Part shown: piece after piece, positions 22,795-28,568 of the stretch
Layout of the letters: each line of letters opens with the position of its first letter
Numbering within the stretch: the first letter of the stretch is position 1
From: Lachnospiraceae bacterium UBA7050
Lineage (GTDB): Bacteria > Bacillota > Clostridia > Lachnospirales > Lachnospiraceae
Assembly: GCA_002493905.1 (NCBI GenBank)
Contig: DLAJ01000021.1
Span: 1-28,568, forward strand
DNA length: 28,568 nucleotides
Direction: 5' to 3'
Made by a program: the position numbers and the translations under genes
The notes under the pieces: model-generated
What the model was told of the DNA's origin: nothing
The model's input: the letters and a program-made list of their open reading frames with translations, nothing else
Database searches by the model: none

Positions 22795-23046
22795 ATGGAA
22801 AGAATCAATGAACTGACATGCACCCACTCGACGGTACTGTCTAAAAACGGAAAGCCTTTTGTGTCTGTGATGTTTGAGAGGGGAAAAGACTGCGCAGAGG
22901 GAACCGTACCGGACTGTATTATTACGAAGAATGAGGGTTTTACGGAAGCAGAAGTAGAAGAACTGGAAGATTATATGAAGGCGCAGAGAAAAGAGATCAT
23001 TGATGGCGCAAAACGGATTTCCGATATCCGCCATCTGCTTCAATAA
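22795..23046 (+). CDS. Small conserved-looking protein of unknown function
   Basis: An 83-residue, mostly acidic, soluble protein that I do not recognise. The start is the ATG at 22795 behind AGGGG; the frame opens at 22768 inside the hairpin, which has no site. The first half is mixed (LTCTHSTVLSKNGKPFVSVM), the second half is helical and charged (GFTEAEVEELEDYMKAQRKEI). There is no signal peptide or membrane segment. It follows the exonuclease on the same strand after 69 bases and may share its transcript. Confidence 0.75.
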   Translation: MERINELTCTHSTVLSKNGKPFVSVMFERGKDCAEGTVPDCIITKNEGFTEAEVEELEDYMKAQRKEIIDGAKRISDIRHLLQ

Positions 23047-23051
23047 AAGAC

Positions 23052-23081
23052 TTGTGGGGGCAGCAGATGCTGCCCCCGCAA
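23052..23081 (-). terminator. Terminator of the GH31 gene
   Basis: A 13-base-pair stem (23052-23064 with 23069-23081, core GGGGGCAGC-agat-GCTGCCCCC, one wobble). On the minus strand it is followed by the T-rich stretch TCTTTTATTG, 17 bases past the GH31 stop. It may also stop the plus-strand gene ending at 23046. Confidence 0.75.
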
Positions 23082-23097
23082 TCATATGGCGCCGGAT

Positions 23098-25440
23098 TTA
23101 TAGTGTCACAGTAATCGTATCGGAAAATCCCGTGATGACTGTGTCGTTTCCGTCTATCGCGAAACTGCCGCCGTTTACTGCGGATGCGGTTACATTGACA
23201 AGACGGAGCGAGCAGGAAGCATCGTTATCAATCGTCACGGTAATTTCGCGGCCGTTCTTTATGGCCTTTACCGTGAGTGCCGGCCTGCCGTCTGCGCCGT
23301 AGACGGCGGCGGATGCTTCCTGTCCCTCAAGAAGCTGATAAATACGGATCTCAGCGCCGTCGGCATAATCATAGTCAGGCTTATCGTCATGTGCGCCAAG
23401 GACAATGATCGAGTTTTCTTTTACCAGAAGCGGTATGCTTAAATAGCTATGCTTTTCCGTGATCCACTGTCCGCCGTTTTTGACTGCGCCGGTAAAGAAA
23501 TCTGTCCAGACGCCCTTCGGCAGATAGTATTCCGCAAGGCTTTCCTCGTTAAAGATCGGTGCTACGAGCAGACTGCTGCCGAGCATATATTGTTTGTCAA
23601 GATAATGGCAGGTCTTATCCTCCGTGAACTCCAAAACCATGCTGCGCATGCACGGGATACCGGTCTGATTTGCCGTAACTGCCGCCGCATATAAATAGGG
23701 CATCAGGCGGGCTTTCAGCTTTGTAAAGAACCGTACGACGTCAACCGCCTCTTCATCGTAGACCCATGGAACGCGGTAGGAGGAGGAGCCGTGCAGACGG
23801 CTGTGTGAGGAAAGCAGGCCGAAAGCGACCCAGCGCTTGTAAACGTCAGCGGTTGAAGTGCTCTCAAATCCGCCGATATCATGCGCCCAGAAACCGAAGC
23901 CGGACATGCACAGGGACAGACCACCGCGGAGGCTTTCTTCCATCGACTCGTAATCGCTCCAGCAGTCGCCGCCCCAGTGAACCGGGAATTTCTGACCGCC
24001 GACGGTCGCTGAACGGGCAAATAATACCGCTTCTCCTTTGCCGCGTTTTCTTTCCAGCAGTTCATACACGCACTGATTATACAGATAGGTATAGAAATTA
24101 TGCATTTTCTGCGGATCGGAGCCGTCAAAATAAGTCACATTTTCGGACGGGATCCGCTCGCCGAAATCGGTCTTAAAACAATCCACGCCCATATCGAGCA
24201 GCTTTTCCAATTCAGCCTGATACCAGCGGCATGCCGCGGGATTCGTAAAATCCACAAGAGCCATGCCCGGCTGCCACATATCCCACTGCCAGACGTCCCC
24301 GTTTGTGCGTTTGACGAAATAGCCCCTCTGACAGCCGACGGAAAACAGTTCGGATTCCTGTCCGATATAGGGATTGATCCAGACGCAGATATTGAGACCT
24401 TTTTCTTTGATGCGCTTAAGCATCCCCTGCGGGTCTGGGAACACACGGTCATCCCAGATGAAATTGCTCCAATGAAATTCCTTCATCCAGAAACAGTCAA
24501 AATGGAATGTGCGCAGCGGAATGCCGCGTTCCAGCATGCCGTTTACAAAACTCATGACAGTATCCTCGTCATAGTTGGTCGTAAAGGAAGTCGAGAGCCA
24601 CAAACCGAATGTCCAAGGCGCGGGGAGTGCTGGTTTTCCGGTTAAATCTGTGTAGTGCATGATCGTGTCCTTCATGGCAGGCCCGTTGATAAAGAAATAA
24701 TCGAGCATGCCGCCCGCCACCGAAAACTCGGTGCGGGTCACCATTTCCGTCGCAATCTCAAAGGAAACGCGCTCCGGATGGTTGACAAAGACGCCGTAGC
24801 CCTTGTTAGACAGATAAAAAGGAATATTTTTATACGACTGCTCTGTGCTTGTGCCGCCGTCCTCGTTCCAGATGTCCACGGACTGTCCGTTTTTGGTAAA
24901 CGGTGTGAAGCGCTCGCCGAGGCCGTAGATCAGCTCGCCGACGCCAAGGGAAAGCTGCTGGCGCATATAGGTGTGTCCGGTATCGCCTTCCGCATCATAT
25001 GCCAGACCTCTCCACGCGGTTTTCATGCAGGCGAGGTCTCTGCCCGCCGCTCTGGTAATGATTTCGCTGCCGCGTTTATAAGTCATGGAAAAATGCTCTT
25101 TTGTGATTTCCAGCGACAGGGAGCCGCTTTGAATTGTGATCATTTCCTCCGTGTCCGTCACGGTAAGCGGCAGTTCTTCATTTAAGGATAATTCAAAAGC
25201 AGGTCCTTTCTCAAGGCGGCCCATATGGTGGTAGATGCGCACGCGCAGAATCTCGGGCGCAGGGGAAGTGATGACCATTGTCAGATTTACATAGCCCAGC
25301 GTATCCCCGCGGTGGTTGATGCGGTTTGTCGGCAGACAGAGCGTTACCTTAGCCGGTTCCGTTTTGGTAAAATACACCTGCTGGGGTGCAAAGCACTCAT
25401 ATCCTTCTTTCTGAAGCCAGCAGCCATTGCTGAATTTCAT
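23098..25440 (-). CDS. GH31 alpha-xylosidase-like glycoside hydrolase
   Basis: A 780-residue cytosolic family-31 glycosidase (no signal peptide). An N-terminal beta-sandwich carries YGLGERF at 173-179. The TIM barrel begins near 275 with FGLWLSTSFTTNYDE, and the substrate signature FHFDCFWMKEFHW and WINPYIGQ follow. The nucleophile is Asp425 in FKTDFGE and the acid/base Asp492 in HWGGDCWS, close to D416/D482 of E. coli YicI. The signatures match alpha-xylosidases such as YicI, which release xylose from isoprimeverose-type ends of xyloglucan oligosaccharides; alpha-glucosidase action is the alternative. The ATG follows AAAGGAGG. It diverges from a sensor kinase gene, and the gap holds shared-looking operator repeats. 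Confidence 0.93.
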   Translation of the reverse strand: MKFSNGCWLQKEGYECFAPQQVYFTKTEPAKVTLCLPTNRINHRGDTLGYVNLTMVITSPAPEILRVRIYHHMGRLEKGPAFELSLNEELPLTVTDTEEMITIQSGSLSLEITKEHFSMTYKRGSEIITRAAGRDLACMKTAWRGLAYDAEGDTGHTYMRQQLSLGVGELIYGLGERFTPFTKNGQSVDIWNEDGGTSTEQSYKNIPFYLSNKGYGVFVNHPERVSFEIATEMVTRTEFSVAGGMLDYFFINGPAMKDTIMHYTDLTGKPALPAPWTFGLWLSTSFTTNYDEDTVMSFVNGMLERGIPLRTFHFDCFWMKEFHWSNFIWDDRVFPDPQGMLKRIKEKGLNICVWINPYIGQESELFSVGCQRGYFVKRTNGDVWQWDMWQPGMALVDFTNPAACRWYQAELEKLLDMGVDCFKTDFGERIPSENVTYFDGSDPQKMHNFYTYLYNQCVYELLERKRGKGEAVLFARSATVGGQKFPVHWGGDCWSDYESMEESLRGGLSLCMSGFGFWAHDIGGFESTSTADVYKRWVAFGLLSSHSRLHGSSSYRVPWVYDEEAVDVVRFFTKLKARLMPYLYAAAVTANQTGIPCMRSMVLEFTEDKTCHYLDKQYMLGSSLLVAPIFNEESLAEYYLPKGVWTDFFTGAVKNGGQWITEKHSYLSIPLLVKENSIIVLGAHDDKPDYDYADGAEIRIYQLLEGQEASAAVYGADGRPALTVKAIKNGREITVTIDNDASCSLRLVNVTASAVNGGSFAIDGNDTVITGFSDTITVTL

Positions 25441-25528
25441 GTTTTTGTCCTCCTTTTTCTATCATTCTTTTAGGAATTATGATACACTTTCCGGTAAGGA
25501 CAGAGCGTGTCTGTCCAGGCATGAGTTT

Positions 25529-25591
25529 ATTATAGTGGATGAAGCGGTAAAAAAATACCACACTATTTCCATTATTTTTTACCGGTAAAAA
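25529..25591. promoter_or_regulatory. Divergent control region of GH31 and kinase genes with ACCGGTAA repeats
   Basis: A perfect 16-base palindrome TTTTTACCGGTAAAAA lies at 25576-25591. A related half-palindrome GGTAaaaaaaTACC is at about 25546-25559, and a CCGGTAA copy at 25491-25497. On the minus strand a TATAAT (25534-25529) is a likely -10 box for GH31, with the second element near its -35 position. The arrangement suggests one DNA-binding protein controlling both genes; the protein is not in the window. Confidence 0.5.
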
Positions 25592-25668
25592 TATATTTGC
25601 GCAATATAGTGTTAGAGTGCGGCAAAGAGCCGCTACTTACCAAGCGTGCAGAATCTGTGGAGGCGCCC

Positions 25669-27516
25669 TTGAAAACGAGAGAAAAAGAAGAAAAAGCGAA
25701 AAAAAGAAAAAATCGTACTAGTCCGGAAATGACGCTGATTCATCACCTTTTTGGAAGGTACGGGATCAAAAGACAGCTTTATTTTATTTATTTGACGGCG
25801 CTGTTTGTACCGGTCACGATGCTGGGCGTATTTTTGATTATGAATACAAATGGTCTGCTAAAAAATTATTATTCCGATATGGTGGCGTCCGACAACCTGC
25901 GCTTAAAGTCGATTTTTTTCGAAATCACGACGCAGATTTATAATATGTCCGAAAATGTCTGCAAGGATGAGAAGCTGGAAGACCTGCTCGGAATGGATTA
26001 TGCATCGGAGCGTGCTTTTATTGAAGATGCTGATGAATATATTAATGAAAACGGATACTTATATAATTATGCAGAGGTGGAGGAGCTGATAATTTACACG
26101 GATAATCCGTCCGCAGCCGACCATCGGATTTTCCGGAGAATGGGGGAAGACGGGCAGGCGGAGGACTGGTTTGTGCAGGCTTCGGAGCGTTCCAGCGTCA
26201 TATGGATGCCCTTAGCGCGGACGGATAAATACGGCAACCTTTACTGGAATCTGTGCCTCGTACGCAGGATTCCGCAGCAAAGCGGCGGATATCATGCTGT
26301 CCTTGTGATCAAGATCAGCGATAATTATCTCCGGACGCGCGTGGAGAGCAGCGATTATGCGACGATTGTCAGTACAGACAATGCGCAGATTGTCTACGCT
26401 TCAGACCGCTCGCTGTATGGGGAGCCCATGCATCTTGACGTTGACTATGAGGATGCGCATTTCTCCTATGCGGATGATATGATGGTCGGCGGAAAGCGCA
26501 GTATTGTCAATATCTCGACGCTGAATATGTATCAGTCCGAGTCGCGGATCTATATCTGCACGCTGAATCCCTATGCCTATGACGATATTTACAGGATTGT
26601 CCGGACCTGCGTCCTGATCGTACTGACAGCGATTCTTCTGCCGGGAATTATGGTCTGGGTCTTTACCCGCTATTTTACGACGAGAGTGGAGCTGCTGCGC
26701 GGGGAAATGCATAAGGCAAGCCGCGGCGATTATAATATTACGGCTGATTTCCGCGGGAAGGACGAGCTTTCCGAGGCGTTTGCGGATTTACAGGTGATGG
26801 TCGAGAAAATACAGGAAAAAGAGGCGGCCATGTATCAGTCGCAGATCGGGGAAAAGGAGCTGATGAATAAGCAGCAGGAGATGGAATTTAAGATGCTTGC
26901 CAGCCAGATCAATCCGCATTTCCTCTATAACACACTGGAGACGATCCGCATGAATGCGTTTGCGGCAGGAGACCGCGAGGTGGCAACTGCCATTAAGCTG
27001 CTCGGCAAATCTCTGCGCTATGTATTGGAAAATACGGGGACGGCATCTACCACGTTAGAAAAAGAGATGAATTATATTGAAACCTACATCAGAATCCAAA
27101 AGCTTCGTTTCGGCAGCAGGATTGATTATCAGCTGGTTGTAGACGATTCCATATGTCTGAAAGATTATCAGATTCTTCCGCTGCTTTTACAGCCGATTGT
27201 GGAGAATGCGATCCTGCATGGACTGGAGGAAAAAGAAGGCGGGGGAAAGGTAGTTGTTCATATTTATCTGGATGAAGATCTTCATATTGATATCTCCGAC
27301 AACGGCTGCGGCATGGAGTTAGAACAGGTCAGACGGCTGCGCAACAGCATCTTGGTGCGCAATCCCGAGATCAAATCGAGCATCGGGCTGTATAATATCA
27401 ACCAGCGCATAAAGCTCTGCTATGGCAGCAGATACGGCATGAGCATTGGCAGCGCGCCGGGACAGGGAACGATGATTTCCCTTGTTATACCAGCAATCAC
27501 AGATTCTGCCATGTAA
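25669..27516 (+). CDS. YesM-family sensor histidine kinase
   Basis: Membrane sensor kinase of the LytS/YesM class (His_kinase plus HATPase_c). I start it at the TTG of 25669, five bases after GGAGG (25659-25663); the frame opens at a TTG at 25597 that has no site. Layout from that start: basic tail; first helix about 36-59 (YFIYLTALFVPVTMLGVFLIM); extracellular sensor region of about 240 residues; second helix near 325-350 (VLIVLTAILLPGIMVWVF); HAMP linker; coiled coil; phospho-acceptor His417 in QINPHFLYNTLETI; and the ATP lid with VENAILHGLEE and DNGCGMELEQ. Such kinases in Clostridia usually pair with an AraC-type YesN regulator and sense oligosaccharides through an ABC binding protein. 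No regulator gene is adjacent; GH31 is divergent. Confidence 0.92.
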   Translation: MKTREKEEKAKKRKNRTSPEMTLIHHLFGRYGIKRQLYFIYLTALFVPVTMLGVFLIMNTNGLLKNYYSDMVASDNLRLKSIFFEITTQIYNMSENVCKDEKLEDLLGMDYASERAFIEDADEYINENGYLYNYAEVEELIIYTDNPSAADHRIFRRMGEDGQAEDWFVQASERSSVIWMPLARTDKYGNLYWNLCLVRRIPQQSGGYHAVLVIKISDNYLRTRVESSDYATIVSTDNAQIVYASDRSLYGEPMHLDVDYEDAHFSYADDMMVGGKRSIVNISTLNMYQSESRIYICTLNPYAYDDIYRIVRTCVLIVLTAILLPGIMVWVFTRYFTTRVELLRGEMHKASRGDYNITADFRGKDELSEAFADLQVMVEKIQEKEAAMYQSQIGEKELMNKQQEMEFKMLASQINPHFLYNTLETIRMNAFAAGDREVATAIKLLGKSLRYVLENTGTASTTLEKEMNYIETYIRIQKLRFGSRIDYQLVVDDSICLKDYQILPLLLQPIVENAILHGLEEKEGGGKVVVHIYLDEDLHIDISDNGCGMELEQVRRLRNSILVRNPEIKSSIGLYNINQRIKLCYGSRYGMSIGSAPGQGTMISLVIPAITDSAM

Positions 27517-27558
27517 AAAAAGACAAGTAATAGATGTAAAAAAAAACCCGTATTTTTC

Positions 27559-27609
27559 TTGCACAAGTTATTATAAACTCATAAAGTAAATTCGTGTAAA
27601 TATACACGA
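27559..27609 (+). promoter_or_regulatory. Candidate promoter and inverted repeat before the repeat protein
   Basis: TTGCAC (27559-27564) and TAAAGT (27582-27587) are 17 bases apart, a moderate promoter. Just downstream is a perfect inverted repeat TCGTGTA-aata-TACACGA (27592-27609), positioned where a repressor could block initiation or where it could fold in the mRNA leader. Confidence 0.45.
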
Positions 27610-27635
27610 GGTCACTTTTATAGGAGGGTAGAGTT

Positions 27636-28568
27636 ATGAAAAAGACATTCAAAAAATGGCTTGTAACGCTTCTGTCTGCCATGATGGTATTTTCATCTCT
27701 GACCATTACCGCAGCAGCCGAGGGAGAGGAATATGACTTATTCATTGGCTTTGGCGGCGATGCGGCAGAGAGCGGTGACTGGGGTTTCCAGTTCAACAGC
27801 CCGAATGCAGACAATAATCAGGGCGATATTCAGGCCGTGACCGAGAAGATCAAGGTCGGCGAGACCAAAACGGTTTCGTTAACACTTCCGAGCGAGACGC
27901 TCCATACGTATTGGATTGCTCCGGTTATCGTAGCGGAGGGTGTGTCGGATTTAAGTGCGGATGTGAAGGTATCTATTGACGGTAACGACGTAACGGGCAA
28001 TGTGGATTTCTCCGCAGGCGACGCATGGTGGTATGAGGGAACCGGCGCGTATGACGAGACGCAGTCCATTCGTCTTGCAGGCGGTTACAATGAGTGGGGA
28101 ACCCAGTATATGGAGTCCCCGGTATTTACGACAATCGAGTATACGATCACATTAAACAGCCTCACAGTCGGCGGCGGTGATGATGCTGCGGCAGGGGAAC
28201 CGGTTGAACTTACAGGACCGTTTGATCTGTTTATCGGCTTTGGCGGTGATGCGGCAGAGAGCGGGGACTGGGGCTTCCAGTACAACAGTCCGAACGCAGA
28301 CAATAACGCTGGCGATATCCAGGCAGTAACGGAGAGCATTTCCGTTGGTGAGACCAAAACGGTTTCGTTAACGCTTCCGAGCGAGACGCTTCATACGTAT
28401 TGGATTGCTCCGGTCATCGTAGCGGAGGGTGTGACGGATTTAAGTGCTGACGTACAGGTATCTATCGACGGCAATGATGTAACGGGCAATGTGGATTTCT
28501 CCGCAGGCGACGCATGGTGGTATGAAGGAACCGGCGCGTATGATGAGACGCAGTCCATTCGTCTTGCA
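27636..28568 (+). CDS. Secreted protein with 163-residue tandem repeats (3' end outside window)
   Basis: The ATG at 27636 follows TAGGAGGG. A classical signal peptide (KKTFKKWLVTLLSAMMVFSS, cleavage near AAA-EGEE at about residue 28) shows export. Two copies of a 163-residue module follow; the second begins at residue 197 and is cut by the window edge at 311. Each starts D-L-F-I-G-F-G-G-D-A-A-E and has tryptophan and aromatic clusters (SGDWGFQ, LHTYWIAPVIVAEGV, DAWWYEGTGAY), a pattern seen in beta-sandwich carbohydrate-binding modules. Modules are joined by a Gly/Ala/Pro linker. The DNA of the copies is nearly identical, indicating recent duplication. No catalytic domain is visible; a surface glycan-binding role is inference. 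It starts 119 bases after the kinase gene. Confidence 0.85.
   Translation, partial: MKKTFKKWLVTLLSAMMVFSSLTITAAAEGEEYDLFIGFGGDAAESGDWGFQFNSPNADNNQGDIQAVTEKIKVGETKTVSLTLPSETLHTYWIAPVIVAEGVSDLSADVKVSIDGNDVTGNVDFSAGDAWWYEGTGAYDETQSIRLAGGYNEWGTQYMESPVFTTIEYTITLNSLTVGGGDDAAAGEPVELTGPFDLFIGFGGDAAESGDWGFQYNSPNADNNAGDIQAVTESISVGETKTVSLTLPSETLHTYWIAPVIVAEGVTDLSADVQVSIDGNDVTGNVDFSAGDAWWYEGTGAYDETQSIRLA
27735..28568 (+). repeat. 489-base tandem repeat in the secreted protein gene
   Basis: Unit 1 begins at about 27735 and unit 2 at about 28224. Long identical stretches such as GAGACCAAAACGGTTTCGTT and TGGTGGTATGA occur at the same offset in each. The second unit runs to the window end, so the copy number is unknown. 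Confidence 0.9.

Noticed and set aside
25597..25668. Upstream TTG as start of the sensor kinase
   Set aside because: No ribosome binding site, and it would put the palindromic operator six bases before the start; the TTG at 25669 has GGAGG at proper spacing.
27497..28357. Minus-strand frames over the repeat protein gene
   Set aside because: They repeat because the sense gene repeats, and lack ribosome binding sites.

Overview
The window reads as a chromosome segment of an anaerobic Clostridia bacterium, most likely a gut Lachnospiraceae member. This rests on gene content (many redox enzymes, a YesM-type kinase, GH31, MoxR/DUF58/transglutaminase), strong AGGAGG-type ribosome binding sites, and TTG/GTG starts. 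It is an inference from style, not from a marker gene. No rRNA, tRNA, CRISPR array or recognisable transposase was seen. LAYOUT. (1) 1-1989: a 3'-truncated aldo/keto reductase runs directly into the broken 3' end of an oppositely oriented MATE exporter, followed by its MarR regulator and an HxlR regulator, all three on the minus strand. (2) 2243-5461: a compact plus-strand cassette diverging from HxlR. It has a 54-residue Cys-Gly-repeat peptide (ACGX-repeat type RiPP precursor), a radical SAM/SPASM maturase, a zinc-free quinone-oxidoreductase-like dehydrogenase and an M-class sirtuin (SirTM-like). This is the most interesting system here. (3) 5637-7071: an AlbA/Schlafen-type regulator behind a near-consensus promoter with repeat operators. 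(4) 7228-13946: a LysR regulator and a redox/hydrolase cluster with two intact enzymes (aldo/keto reductase, YqhD-type alcohol dehydrogenase) among several broken or chimeric genes: hydrolase joined to an alcohol dehydrogenase tail, a flavodoxin tail, flavodoxin-esterase joined to a hydrolase tail, and RibD-like reductase joined to an aldo/keto reductase tail. (5) 14084-15877: a MalY/PatB-type C-S lyase and a convergent GNAT acetyltransferase. (6) 16068-20330: a tightly overlapping MoxR ATPase / DUF58 / membrane transglutaminase operon. (7) 20325-23046: TcdA, a half-size EamA transporter, a DEDDh exonuclease and a small unknown protein. (8) 23098-28568: GH31 alpha-xylosidase-like enzyme, a divergent YesM-type histidine kinase without its response regulator, and a secreted protein with 163-residue repeats that runs off the window. 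HOW THE PARTS MAY WORK TOGETHER. In the cassette, the Cys-based HxlR regulator, the Cys-rich modified peptide, the quinone-reductase-like enzyme and a sirtuin class known for protein ADP-ribosylation all point towards redox or electrophile stress; the functional link is inferred. The block at 1-14 kb has about five joints where one gene stops inside a conserved motif and another gene's tail begins. That pattern means either repeated recombination in a redox-gene hotspot or assembly misjoins, and the sequence alone cannot decide which.
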